This document shows positions 19,649-29,600 of a stretch of DNA of 55,412 nt, in pieces. The stretch is from the NCBI GenBank assembly GCA_035760665.1, contig DASTSN010000007.1:1-55412 (forward strand). Reading direction: 5' to 3'. The notes under the pieces were generated by a model. That model did not search any database. It was not told the DNA's origin and worked only from the letters and a program-made list of their open reading frames with translations. The translations under genes were made by a program, and so were the position numbers. The stretch's first letter is position 1. The number at the start of each line of letters is the position of its first letter. The stretch comes from DASTSN01 sp035760665 (GTDB lineage Bacteria > Bacteroidota > Bacteroidia > Chitinophagales > Chitinophagaceae).

Positions 19649-19693
19649 ACAAACTAATTTATTTAGCCGCAAAATACTAATTTATTTGTCATT
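19641..19693. promoter_or_regulatory. Putative operator of the XRE-S24 regulator (direct and inverted repeats)
   Basis: ACTAATTTATTT occurs exactly twice, at 19653-19664 and 19676-19687, 23 bp start to start (about two helical turns). Outer arms AATGACA (19641-19647) and TGTCATT (19687-19693) form an inverted pair. The block overlaps the start codon of the XRE-S24 gene, as expected for autorepression. Confidence 0.55.
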
Positions 19694-19804
19694 CACAAAT
19701 ATCCTTTTGTGGCCGTTGCGCTTGTTGAAAGGCCCTGCGTTTTCTTACCCTGGTGAAGAACGGTTTTGACATCCCCAAAATATTCAGCACTTTTGCGAAC
19801 GGAT

Positions 19805-20593
19805 ATGGCTACCAAGCGTGTAAAAAAATCAACAGCACAACCCGTCATTCTGATCACAAACGATGATGGCGTTACAGCTCCCGGCATTCAGCACCTCATC
19901 GAATCCGTTAAAGATCTCGGAAAAATTGTTGTAGTGGCGCCGGATAAACCACAATCCGGCATGGGGCATGCCATTACCATTGGCACGCCACTGCGATTAC
20001 ATAAGGTACACCTGCCGGTGGATGTTGAAGCCTACTCGTGTACAGGTACTCCCGTAGACTGTGTAAAGCTGGCTGTTGACAAAGTGCTGCACCGAAAACC
20101 CGACTTATGTCTTAGCGGCATTAACCATGGCGCTAACCACAGCATTAATGTAATCTATTCCGGTACTATGTCTGCCGCCGTGGAAGCAGCAATAGAAAGT
20201 ATTCCTTCTGTTGGGTTTTCGTTACTGGACTATAGTATTGAGGCCGATTTTTCCGGAGCCAAAAAATATACCCGCATCATTGTGGAAAAACTGCTGAAAA
20301 AAAAGCTGGACAAACACATGGTGCTTAATGTAAATATTCCTTCGGTGCCTGAACAGCATATTAAAGGCATAAAGATTTGCCGGCAGGCTTACGCAAAATA
20401 CGAGGAGGATTTTATTGAGCGTCATGACCCCACAGGCAAACGATACTACTGGCTAACGGGCGACTTTGTTAATTTTGATAAAGGCAAAGACACGGACGTT
20501 TGGGCACTGGCCAATAACTATGTAAGTGTTGTCCCTGTGCAATTTGATCTTACGAATTATACCTTAAAAGCAAAACTGGAAAAACTGTGGTAA
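19805..20593 (+). CDS. surE: 5'/3'-nucleotidase SurE
   Basis: The 262-residue protein carries the metal site N-D-D-G-V near the N-terminus, then S-G-I-N-H-G-A-N and S-G-T-M-S-A-A, all diagnostic for SurE. It dephosphorylates nucleoside monophosphates (and short polyphosphates) in the cytosol. I chose the second Met (19805): a CACTTTTG element, close to the Bacteroidota -7 box, lies just upstream at about 19788-19795 and would place the earlier ATG (19766) outside the transcript. The next gene's GTG start overlaps the surE stop. Confidence 0.95.
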   Translation: MATKRVKKSTAQPVILITNDDGVTAPGIQHLIESVKDLGKIVVVAPDKPQSGMGHAITIGTPLRLHKVHLPVDVEAYSCTGTPVDCVKLAVDKVLHRKPDLCLSGINHGANHSINVIYSGTMSAAVEAAIESIPSVGFSLLDYSIEADFSGAKKYTRIIVEKLLKKKLDKHMVLNVNIPSVPEQHIKGIKICRQAYAKYEEDFIERHDPTGKRYYWLTGDFVNFDKGKDTDVWALANNYVSVVPVQFDLTNYTLKAKLEKLW

Positions 20594-20892
20594 CCTCTAT
20601 CCTGAAACGAGACAACCTGAAACTGGGCATTTTCCTGGGCTTCATCGGCCCCATTCTGGGCCTGGTAGTGATTTACTTTATTAAATTCCCTTCGTACCCG
20701 TTTGGTGTTTTCTTAGACGAATTTATTCATACCAATAAACTGATTACGTCCATCGGTTCATTATCGCTCCTGGCAAATATCATCCTGTTTACAATTTATA
20801 TTAATACGCATCGCGATAATACCGCAAAAGGTATTTTTTATAGTACACTAATTTATGGCATAGCCATCCTGGTTATGAAACTTTTCAACTGA
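20587..20892 (+). CDS. Small membrane protein of unknown function
   Basis: The 101-residue protein starts with GTG inside the last codons of surE (7-bp overlap), so translation is probably coupled. Three hydrophobic segments are visible: residues about 11-28, 55-72 and 84-98. No catalytic motif is seen. It sits between surE and lpxB, a position often taken by small conserved membrane proteins in Bacteroidota. I do not recognise a named family. Confidence 0.7.
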   Translation: MVTSILKRDNLKLGIFLGFIGPILGLVVIYFIKFPSYPFGVFLDEFIHTNKLITSIGSLSLLANIILFTIYINTHRDNTAKGIFYSTLIYGIAILVMKLFN

Positions 20893-21012
20893 TGATTCCC
20901 GGTTACAGAACTGCATGAATGGCTGGTTTAACAAAAGTCTTGTTCCAGTTTTTACGATAATTTATTAATTGATCATTCTTTTTTGCCTGCCGGCTTTTTA
21001 CATTTGTCAGTG

Positions 21013-22143
21013 ATGAAGTATTATATCATTGCAGGCGAAGCCTCCGGCGATTTGCATGGCAGCAATTTAATCCGGGAAATAAAAAAGCTTGATACGGCTG
21101 CTCACATACGTTGCTGGGGTGGTGATCTGATGCAACAGGCTGGTGCGGAACTGGTGAAGCATTACAGGGATCTTGCTTTCATGGGATTTGTGGAAGTAAT
21201 CAGTAACCTGCGCACTATTTTCAAAAACCTTGCCTTTTGTAAACAGGATATTCTCCACTTCGAGCCCGATACGCTTGTATTAATTGATTATCCCGGTTTT
21301 AACCTGCGGATGGCCCGCTGGGCGAAAGAAAACCACATCAGGGTCATTTACTACATCAGCCCACAGGTATGGGCATGGAAAGAAAATCGGGTGAAAATGA
21401 TGAAGCAATGCATCGATAAAATGCTGGTCATCCTGCCCTTTGAAAAAGATTATTTTAAAACTAAATGGAACTGGGAGGTAGAATATGTGGGCCATCCCCT
21501 GGCAGATGTGATTGAAAAATACCGGGCAAAAGGAATGTCAGCCCAGTTGAGCCATAAACCAATTGTAGCATTGCTGCCGGGCAGCCGGAAACAGGAAATT
21601 GTGAAAAAACTACCTGTGATGCTGGAAGTGAGCAGGTATTTCAGCGATTACCAGTTTATTGTAGCACAAGCCCCTTCCGTAGAGGATGAATTTTATAAGC
21701 ATTTCACCAGTCCGTTTCCCAATGTAAGTGTTGTAAAAAACCAAACTTACGAACTGCTGCTGCAATCAAATGCTGCCCTGGTAACTTCCGGTACAGCCAC
21801 GCTGGAAACCGCACTGTTCGAAGTGCCGGAGATTGTTTGTTATAAAGGCTCGGCTGTTTCGTACCAGATCGCGAAACGGGTGATTAAAGTAAATTATATT
21901 TCTCTGGTGAATTTAATTATGAATAAACCGGTCGTAAAAGAACTCATACAAAACGAGATGACCACTGAGAACCTGCGGGTGGAATTGCAAGAATTATTTA
22001 CAAACCCTCAGAAAATAGAAACCCTGAAAAATGATTACAGGGAATTGAAAAAAATCCTACAAAAAGGTGGTAATGCCTCCGCCAAGGCAGCACGGTCAAT
22101 CGTGGATTTTCTTAAGCCTGCCGTTACTTCATCAGTAATTTGA
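21013..22143 (+). CDS. lpxB: Lipid-A-disaccharide synthase
   Basis: The 376-residue protein starts at M-K-Y-Y-I-I, with the conserved G-E-A-S-G-D-L-H-G block at residues 8-16. Later come P-Q-V-W-A-W and the C-terminal nucleotide-binding part (L-P-G-S-R, T-S-G-T-A-T-L-E). It joins UDP-2,3-diacylglucosamine and lipid X to make the lipid A disaccharide at the inner membrane. An upstream in-frame Met would add ten residues that the family lacks. Its 3' end overlaps by 20 bp the convergent small membrane protein gene. Confidence 0.97.
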   Translation: MKYYIIAGEASGDLHGSNLIREIKKLDTAAHIRCWGGDLMQQAGAELVKHYRDLAFMGFVEVISNLRTIFKNLAFCKQDILHFEPDTLVLIDYPGFNLRMARWAKENHIRVIYYISPQVWAWKENRVKMMKQCIDKMLVILPFEKDYFKTKWNWEVEYVGHPLADVIEKYRAKGMSAQLSHKPIVALLPGSRKQEIVKKLPVMLEVSRYFSDYQFIVAQAPSVEDEFYKHFTSPFPNVSVVKNQTYELLLQSNAALVTSGTATLETALFEVPEIVCYKGSAVSYQIAKRVIKVNYISLVNLIMNKPVVKELIQNEMTTENLRVELQELFTNPQKIETLKNDYRELKKILQKGGNASAKAARSIVDFLKPAVTSSVI

Positions 22144-22288
22144 ACGCCAGGATAATCAGGCAAAGGATAAAAACCAGGAGGCTGATCCTGTTAATCCCGT
22201 GCATATAACCCACCCATTTGGACTTAGGCCGGTTGGGATCAGGCTTCCGGATATAGAGGTATTCGGCTATTTGTTTCCACACTCCCAT
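22124..22288 (-). CDS. 54-residue membrane protein (DUF6728-like)
   Basis: This short ORF begins at the ATG at 22288 and ends with TAA at 22124. A basic, amphipathic N-terminal half (R-K-P-D-P-N-R-P, then M-H-G-I-N-R-I-S) is followed by one hydrophobic helix (L-L-V-F-I-L-C-L-I-I-L). This layout resembles the short DUF6728-type proteins of Bacteroidota, but I assign the family from memory of its pattern only. It overlaps the end of lpxB on the opposite strand, so the two transcripts overlap at their 3' ends. Confidence 0.65.
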   Translation of the reverse strand: MGVWKQIAEYLYIRKPDPNRPKSKWVGYMHGINRISLLVFILCLIILAFKLLMK

Positions 22289-22396
22289 TTTAACTATTTA
22301 ACAGATGTTACAAAGATAAAAGGGAAACATTTCACAGGGTAAAAAGGTTTACAATCCTTCCCTGCGTTTCGTGTTTTATAAAGAAAACAAAAGCTG

Positions 22397-22427
22397 TTTG
22401 CCGGATAGACTGAATATCCTATTTTTG
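22397..22427 (+). promoter_or_regulatory. Bacteroidota-type promoter of the broken tRNA-Ala
   Basis: TTTG at 22397-22400 and TATTTTTG at 22420-22427 are separated by 19 bp, a match to the Bacteroidota -33/-7 consensus (TTTG, TAnnTTTG). It lies 9 bp before the truncated tRNA-Ala piece and probably also reads into the intact tRNA downstream. Confidence 0.75.
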
Positions 22428-22436
22428 CGTCCCGCT

Positions 22437-22479
<43 letters not shown>

Positions 22480-22539
22480 CCGAATTTTGAACTTTAACGG
22501 CTATATCTAATTAAAAATCATTAAATTAGAATCCGAAAA

Positions 22540-22596
22540 ATTTTTAAAAATTCTTTGCTAAAACTGCGCTAAAACCAGCGTTTTAATAAGCTTTGA
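22540..22596. repeat. Short direct repeats and hairpin in the inter-tRNA spacer
   Basis: GCTAAAAC occurs twice, 11 bp apart, within tgctaaaactgcgctaaaac (about 22557-22576). A small CGCT/AGCG hairpin is followed by TTTT. Repeats of this kind next to a tRNA att site can be recombinase arm sites or a weak terminator; the sequence alone cannot say which. Confidence 0.4.
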
Positions 22597-22613
22597 TAGT
22601 CTTTGAAATAATT

Positions 22614-22687
22614 GGGGGATTAGCTCAGTTGGCTAGAGCGCTAGCATGGCATGTTAGAGGTCATCGGTTCGACCCCGATATCCTCCA
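22614..22687 (+). tRNA. tRNA-Ala(GGC), intact
   Basis: All arms fold: acceptor GGGGGAT/ATCCTCC with the G3-U70 pair that specifies alanine, D-arm GCTC/GAGC, anticodon stem CTAGC/GTTAG with loop ATGGCAT (anticodon GGC), five-base variable loop, and T-arm ATCGG/CCGAT. Discriminator A at 22687; CCA is not fully encoded (CCC follows). It differs from the broken copy at several stem positions in a compensated way, so it is a coherent second gene, not a simple repair product. Confidence 0.95.
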
Positions 22688-22698
22688 CCCAATACAAT

Positions 22699-22728
22699 AT
22701 AAAGGCGGTTCAGTTGGACTGCCTTTAT
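22699..22728 (+). terminator. Intrinsic terminator after tRNA-Ala
   Basis: A 13-bp stem (two G-U pairs) with loop AGTT, starting ATAAAGGC and ending GCCTTTAT, is followed by TGTTTT. It lies 12 bp after the tRNA and separates it from the Gabija genes. Confidence 0.8.
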
Positions 22729-22856
22729 TGTTTTAAGTGCGATTCTATTGCTCAATTATACTTCCTACTTCTTTGGCTAATTCGTTAGCCGGATTGAGAA
22801 TGTAACAATGGCGTATTTGATTGTACATTTACCTTACGAGCCTAAATCCTGGATAA

Positions 22857-24773
22857 ATGTATTTGTCAAAAATTACTATTACCCATTTCCGAGGTATTGA
22901 ACATCTGGAAGTGTGTTTTTCTCCAAAAATCAACATCATTATCGGTGAGAATGGAAGATGTAAGTCTGCCCTAATTGATGCTATACGTCTACTTTATAAT
23001 CTTGGAGAACCGATTAAGGAGATATCAGTTACAAAGGAGGATTTCTTTGAGCGCATTACCATCGCGGACGAGGCCATTTCAGTATCTAAAGAGGAAGTAA
23101 TTAAGATCAGCTATGAGTTCCGGGGATTGACTCCCGATCAAAAAGGAGCATTTTATGAATATATGGTAGTTGATCCGGGAAATCCTGACAATGATTATGC
23201 AAAAATTGACTTGCAATACAAGCAGGATAAAAGGTATCCCATTTTCTCCTACAACACAGGCAACATTGATGGACAGAAAGCCGACACCAATACTTTTCGA
23301 CTGTTCCAACACTATTACCTCAGTGCTTTGCGAGATAGTACCCGTGATTTGTTAAGTAACCGAAACAATATACTAGGCAAGGTCATTAAGAGGCTTGTTG
23401 ATAGAAAGGACTCTGAAGAGGAAATCAAGGATATTATCAAAGAGGCTAACACAAAACTACTGGCAAGAGAGGAAGTGACTTCGACTCGCCAAAGTATAAA
23501 CGATAATCTTGATAAAATTTATAAGAAGGTCAATCAGAGTCAAATTGGGCTACAAATTGAACAGTCCCGGATAGACTACATTGTGAATGCGATTAAACCC
23601 TACTTACCACATGATTGGAAGAATCACTCCGCAGAAGGCTTTAATCTTTGGCAAAACAGTCTTGGGTTCAATAATCTGATTTACATCGCAACTGTACTCG
23701 GCGATATTAAAGAAAGGGTCAAGGATGATGCTATTCCACATTTTTCGTTGCTGATCGAAGAGCCGGAAGCGCATATCCATCCTCAGCTACAGTTGAGCCT
23801 CTACAGTTTTTTAAAGGAAGCTAACAGTGCTGCCAACAGCCAACTTTTTATTACTACCCACTCTCCGACACTTACCTCTAAGGTACCTTTCGATAATTTG
23901 ATATTGCTCGAAAAGAATGCGTATATCGTCAGTGAATCTTTTGTCGACCGGGCTACTGAAAACATTATTCAGGATACTAAAAAGGCCGTGCCTTTGATCC
24001 AGGAAGCGATTGATCAAAAAAAAGATCAGTTGCAACGATACGTTGATGTAACAAAATCCCAGCTGTTTTTTGCAAGGAGTTGTCTATTTGTGGAAGGAAT
24101 ATCTGAGGAGCTTTTGATCACCGCATTTGCGCAAGTGGAAGGGTTTTCTTTGGAAGATTATCGAATAGAACTGGTAAACGTAGACGGTGTTTCGTTTTAT
24201 CCATTCCTTTTCCTTTTTAATAGCAGCGATGACAAGAAGCGAATCCCTAAGAAAGTGGCGATCCTCACGGATGATGACCGATTCCCGGAGTCCAAGGAGA
24301 AAGAGTACAAATTGGAAAAGCTGGTAGAAAATAACTATCAACAGCTTCATATTTTGCACGGTCATCTAACCGGGGCGGCTGTAAGAAGCCGGGTTAGCAA
24401 TCTCAATTCGATAAAAAACAATCAACCTCTTATTGATATTCACTTTTCCTATCAAACTTTGGAATATGATCTTTGCAGAACTAATGTAAGGGGTACAAAA
24501 ACTGAATGCCAAAACAACTTTTTGTATAAATACATATCAGTGAAATGCCCTAAAGAAATAATCGAAGTCGCAGCATACCTGGATACGCTCGGAGAAACTC
24601 TAAGTGCTGATGAGCAGGATAAACTGGCGATTCTACTTTGGAAATCGCTCCCTGGTAAGGCTATTTTCTCACAAAACCTTGCACTCCATATTATCAATAA
24701 CCTGGCCGAAGCAAGTGCATCATTAATAGTGCCTGCATATATCAAAGCAGCCTTTAACCATTTAAGAAACTGA
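22857..24773 (+). CDS. gajA: Gabija-type OLD-family ATPase/TOPRIM endonuclease (GajA-like)
   Basis: The 638-residue protein has an N-terminal ABC-type ATPase with Walker A at residues 30-37 (G-E-N-G-R-C-K-S) and Walker B L-L-I-E-E-P-E-A-H near residue 300. A TOPRIM domain follows, with its Glu motif V-E-G-I-S-E-E near 409 and its acidic L-T-D-D-D motif near 470. With the next gene it makes the two-gene Gabija layout, in which GajA nicks DNA and is activated when nucleotides are depleted by phage replication. It is slightly longer than the characterised GajA (about 578 residues). The usual second Gly of Walker A is Cys35 here. The stop is one base from the start of gajB. Confidence 0.85.
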   Translation: MYLSKITITHFRGIEHLEVCFSPKINIIIGENGRCKSALIDAIRLLYNLGEPIKEISVTKEDFFERITIADEAISVSKEEVIKISYEFRGLTPDQKGAFYEYMVVDPGNPDNDYAKIDLQYKQDKRYPIFSYNTGNIDGQKADTNTFRLFQHYYLSALRDSTRDLLSNRNNILGKVIKRLVDRKDSEEEIKDIIKEANTKLLAREEVTSTRQSINDNLDKIYKKVNQSQIGLQIEQSRIDYIVNAIKPYLPHDWKNHSAEGFNLWQNSLGFNNLIYIATVLGDIKERVKDDAIPHFSLLIEEPEAHIHPQLQLSLYSFLKEANSAANSQLFITTHSPTLTSKVPFDNLILLEKNAYIVSESFVDRATENIIQDTKKAVPLIQEAIDQKKDQLQRYVDVTKSQLFFARSCLFVEGISEELLITAFAQVEGFSLEDYRIELVNVDGVSFYPFLFLFNSSDDKKRIPKKVAILTDDDRFPESKEKEYKLEKLVENNYQQLHILHGHLTGAAVRSRVSNLNSIKNNQPLIDIHFSYQTLEYDLCRTNVRGTKTECQNNFLYKYISVKCPKEIIEVAAYLDTLGETLSADEQDKLAILLWKSLPGKAIFSQNLALHIINNLAEASASLIVPAYIKAAFNHLRN

Positions 24774-24774
24774 T

Positions 24775-26592
24775 ATGGAATTTCAAGTAACCGCTCAACG
24801 ACAGGCATATTTAGCGGCAAGAGGCAGGATTATTCTCAATGCCTGCCCCGGCAGCGGAAAAACGACCTGTATTGTACATAAGCTTGCATCGCTTCAAATA
24901 GAATGCCTTCAGTTATATGGTAGACATGCCGGTATAGCATGTTTGTCTTTTACTAATGTAGCGAAACATGAAATTATCAGCAAGTATAAGAAGTTATATG
25001 GACTGGATTTAGACTACCCTCATTTGGTCTCTACTATTGACAGTTTTTTTAACCAATACATCACTTTGCCTTTCTATAATCTACTGAACAAAGATTTTAA
25101 ACGTCCAAAGATTGTAGACGAAAACTCTGTTATTGACAATGCTTTTAAGATATACTATCGAAAAAATGGCATATTGAATGAAGGAATTATTTATCCGTTG
25201 AATACATTTAAGAACAGGCAAGGGCGAGCTCTATACAGATCATACCCGCCAAGTACAATTTGGGTGGATGTAAATGGTAAATTTAGTTTTGAAGGAAAGA
25301 CCCCTGATTCGGCGACTGTTGATCCTACAGTATTTCAAGAATATGGTAGTACGGTGTTAACAGCTAAAATGAGAAAGGGGTTGATCACAAGTCTTGATTC
25401 CGCCTTCATTGCTTTGCATCTCGTCAATAAGCACGAGCGTATAGGTCAGTGGTTGGCGAAACGGTTCCCGTATCTGATTGTTGACGAGGCCCAGGACAAT
25501 TCCGAAATACAGCATGCCATTTTTGACAAGCTAATTTCATTGGGTCTTTCAAATATTGAGATGATCGGAGATCCTTATCAAAGTCTTTACGAATGGCGGG
25601 ACGCGAAGCCTCAATTATTCCTGCAAAAATATTCAGATGCTACGTGGATTGGCTTGCCGCTAAGCCAGAACCGCCGCTCCGTGCAAAGAATTATTGATTG
25701 CTTCAGCATTGTAAGACACCCAAACGATGAGGCAATTACTACTATAGATGTGCATGATTTGGGAATACCGGTTTTTGTATATAAGTACGATGCCTCTAAC
25801 CCAGCGCTGATAGTTCGCCATTTTGAAAAAAAATGTGCCGAGCATAATTTTACCAAGAATCATATTGTAGTTAGAGGACATGGTCTTAGAAATAAAATGC
25901 TCGGTAATACATCTGATGTGAACCCATGGAAAACTATGTATCCTTCCCGGTTGTTAAGAACCCGGCATCATTTTGAGTCTAACGAGGTAAAAGATGCCGT
26001 GAATGAATTGCGAAGGTTTATTATTGAACTGCAAAACCCTCTGCTTGACTATACTGCTTTGCAGGACCTGTACAAAAATCTCAAGGACGACTATACGTTT
26101 AACGGCCGGCTTTATGCCTTTCTTTATACAATTCCGGGGACCGCGCTTTCGTTTGAGCAATGGACGGCTGATGCGATTACAGCGTTGTGGACTTCTTTCG
26201 GTATTGATGCAACTACGACATTTTTGTTTAAGCGGAAAATCGTGGGACAAAAAATGACTTTATTGAAGCAACAAAGCGTAAATGTTTTCTTTAATAAACC
26301 TGCCAGCAACCAATATAATATCCCCATCACTACAATTCACCAGGTTAAGGGTGCGACACTTGATGCGATATTGTATTTTTTTGATGAGGACAGTACAGGG
26401 CAAAGCGTGTCATTTAAAGACTTTAAGCAATCTACAGGATTTCCGACGGAGAAACAACGCATGATTTATGTTGCTTGTTCCCGGCCTAAACAGCTACTCG
26501 CCTTAGCTTTCCCTGAAAAGGTTAGCGATGAAGATATTCAGAAGAAATTCGGGAGCGATGTCAGAATTGAAAACTTAAAGCAAACAAGTTAA
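24775..26592 (+). CDS. gajB: Gabija-type UvrD-like helicase (GajB-like)
   Basis: The 605-residue superfamily 1A helicase has Walker A A-C-P-G-S-G-K-T-T (residues 23-31), motif II D-E-A-Q-D near 237, motif III G-D-P-Y-Q-S-L-Y-E-W-R near 265, motif V T-I-H-Q-V-K-G near 520 and motif VI V-A-C-S-R near 565. It starts one base after the gajA stop, so translation is coupled. In Gabija, GajB senses DNA ends or ssDNA and works with GajA to block phage. It is longer than the characterised GajB (about 494 residues), mostly between motifs III and V. Confidence 0.85.
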   Translation: MEFQVTAQRQAYLAARGRIILNACPGSGKTTCIVHKLASLQIECLQLYGRHAGIACLSFTNVAKHEIISKYKKLYGLDLDYPHLVSTIDSFFNQYITLPFYNLLNKDFKRPKIVDENSVIDNAFKIYYRKNGILNEGIIYPLNTFKNRQGRALYRSYPPSTIWVDVNGKFSFEGKTPDSATVDPTVFQEYGSTVLTAKMRKGLITSLDSAFIALHLVNKHERIGQWLAKRFPYLIVDEAQDNSEIQHAIFDKLISLGLSNIEMIGDPYQSLYEWRDAKPQLFLQKYSDATWIGLPLSQNRRSVQRIIDCFSIVRHPNDEAITTIDVHDLGIPVFVYKYDASNPALIVRHFEKKCAEHNFTKNHIVVRGHGLRNKMLGNTSDVNPWKTMYPSRLLRTRHHFESNEVKDAVNELRRFIIELQNPLLDYTALQDLYKNLKDDYTFNGRLYAFLYTIPGTALSFEQWTADAITALWTSFGIDATTTFLFKRKIVGQKMTLLKQQSVNVFFNKPASNQYNIPITTIHQVKGATLDAILYFFDEDSTGQSVSFKDFKQSTGFPTEKQRMIYVACSRPKQLLALAFPEKVSDEDIQKKFGSDVRIENLKQTS

Positions 26593-26626
26593 TTTGACTA
26601 TTATATACGAGTCCTAAAAGCGTAAG

Positions 26627-29600
26627 CTATATTGTGGGCTCAAACTTCTCCACTGCCAGAAGATATTCTTTCAGGTGTTCTACATCAACAAAATCGACTT
26701 TGGCATCTCCATAAAAGGCCGCATAATGGATATTGTTCACAATAAACCCTTCCTTAACTTTCCAATTTAATGGATCTTCAATGTCAAAATGTGCAAGAAC
26801 CACAGATAGATTTTTAGAGATAAATTTTTTCTTTCGAAGTAGTAAGTTGTAATAAGAGTCCTTACTTGTAAAAAAATCCTGGATATTTCTTTTGGCCTGA
26901 TATAATCCATGTGTCTTTACAAGGTTTTTGCAGTCAAAAACAAAGACATTTTTTGACATTGGCAATAAGCACAATAAATCAATTTCTCCGCAAGCTTCCC
27001 GAGTTTTAAATGCAGTTGAAAGGCGCTTGAAATTATCTATGTTACATTCGACGTATTTTTTGCCAATAGCAGCTATTGCTTTTTCTTCGGACTTTTTTTC
27101 CAGCCATTTGGCTTTTCTTCCTTTTATTTCCTTCATGAATTTGTTGAGCTTGGAATTTTGCTCAAGCACCCATGGAAAGCTCCCCTGAAACACTTCGTTC
27201 CAAATTTTCATTGAGCTATCAACATATTCTCTTCCAAACATGATAGAACCATCACTTAGTTCGATAAGGGGACATACGGTAATCCTCTCTTTGTTCCTTA
27301 GCATAGCACCGAAATACAAGAATTTGTCGTTTGGAAAAATACCCTCTTTCAGCGTAAGAAATGAAACTGTTTTATCAATATCTGAAATGTCAATTTCAAT
27401 TATGATCTTTGATTGGATCTCTTGGAGAAGAAGTTGCCGTTCCATCGTATGCACTGGAAACTCGCTAGCTGGCGGCAATTCCATTTTGGAAAGAATATAG
27501 AGCACCAATATGATATTTGAATACTTTATTTCGAATTGTTCAAGAAATAAGTTATCCAAGCCTTTTTCTTTGTTTAAGATTCGTTCATTGTATTCATCCG
27601 TTTGATCTTCTTCAGGAAAATTCGTAATACCGCTGGCCTTTTCAAATTCCTTTATAGCATAAGACATTTTCTTTTCGACATCTTTATGGGAAAAGGATGC
27701 AAAGTCCATTTCGAGATCCTTGTCTTCTACCTTAATACCGTAATGCTCATCCACAAAAATCTCGATGTCCACTAAGTTATGCTTAATGAACTCATAGTTA
27801 GTTGCGACCAAGATCGTTTCCACAGCCAGACCCAATAAGTAGCTCCAATCGCAATCTGTAGGAGACCTTCTACCCTTCATTCTCGATTTCAAAGCAGTAT
27901 GAATCAGTAATCGTATCGCTGAACCTACCCAACTATCTTTATGCATGCCGGCTTTTAATGAATCCAAGGCGCTGTAATCAAGCCTTCGATTTGCACGCAT
28001 CCCCGCAGTCAACTTACGGTTTTCTATCTTTCCTTCATTTTGTTCAAGTTGCTGGCAGGCAAAAACGATAAAGCCCTCATCATACTTTATGATTTCGGTT
28101 TCGAGGAGATTTTGAAGAAAGTCATATACGTCTTCCAGCAGATTTTTGGCCGACTCCATTTTGTATACACCTGCAGGGTATTCTTTTTTGCGGAGGTATT
28201 GCGCTACTGTTCGCCGGGCAATCGATTCATCTGTCTTACTAGGTTTGATTGGAGAAGAATACATTTGTATATCCGGATTGTCAACCGATAACCTATCAAC
28301 AGCATATCCCTTTTTTCCAATCGGGGCAACATCATCCACCATTTTGGTTAATGTTTTCTCTATCTCTGGTAATTTCTGATTTCTGAGAAAAGCGACGCTG
28401 TCTAAAAAGTCTATCAAGAGGTTTCTTTCGCCTTGGTTCTCCTCAGTATTGAAAATATTATGACTATGCTGAAAGTCAAAAATTAAGTATGTCCTAACAT
28501 GCCGTTTGCCTACAGGTAAAGTGACAAACTTATATGGCTTAACTTCTGAAATATCACTGAGATGCTCCAGAAGAAAAGGAAAATGTTCTTTATCGCGGAT
28601 CAAAAAATTAGTCGGTGCTATGAGGATGTCAAATTCTAAAATGTCCTGACTATTCAAAAGCCCGGAAAAAGATTCGCCCAATCGGGCAATGTAGTCTGCG
28701 AGCATGGGTCCAAACAAGGCAGCCCCGCTCCAAAATTCATTATAATCTAACGTAATCGGCTCCGTCGGCAGATAGATCCACACAAACCGGTGAGGCAATC
28801 TTGAAAGATAGCAGGTTTCAAAATCAATCGGGTCCGTTAGAGTATATACGTTATGGCGGTATTCCTCTACCTGCGAAAATGTGCCCGGAAACTTAGTCTC
28901 TACTTCATAGTATACATCGTAAAAAACATGGAGATGCCGGAAGGTTTTTTCAGCATGATTGAGACTCCAGCGATGGGGTGGGAAATGGACTACATCTGTT
29001 TCTGTCCCGATGGTAATATAGGAATTATTATTACGCAAGAACCAAACAAATCTGTCATGGAACTCATCGTATTTTGAAACGGTCGCATTTGCCTGGAGAT
29101 ACTTCTCTTCTCCAAGAAATTTCAAAAAATCAATTGGTGAGCTTAAATTCTCCAAGATAGCCCTGATATCCATCATTGAAAAGAAGTAGGTTTTATCCCA
29201 TGCTTTATTCTCTTTCAGGTATAACGCAAAAGACCAGTCAAATGCCTCGTAAATCAATATTACATGTATCTGAAGATGTTCAACAATTAAGCCTAACATT
29301 CGTTCCTTCCGGGCACGATGAATACCCACCACCTGTTCTTTTCCAATTTTCTGCAGGGCACCTTCGATCTCAATAATCAGTTGGTTTAGTTGCTTGCCTA
29401 TGTCCTTTCCTCCAGTAAAATCAACAGCCTTAAATAAGATGAGTTTATTCTTATCAATCCAGAATGTGTGATCTGCTATTCCATGAAGAAAATCTTCCTC
29501 GTGCGATTCCGCTAATAATGCATAGACCTGAGTTTGTTTTTTAAAAACTGCCCTTGTTATTTGTTGGAGACGAACCCGAAAGTTTTCCATGAAAGAATCA

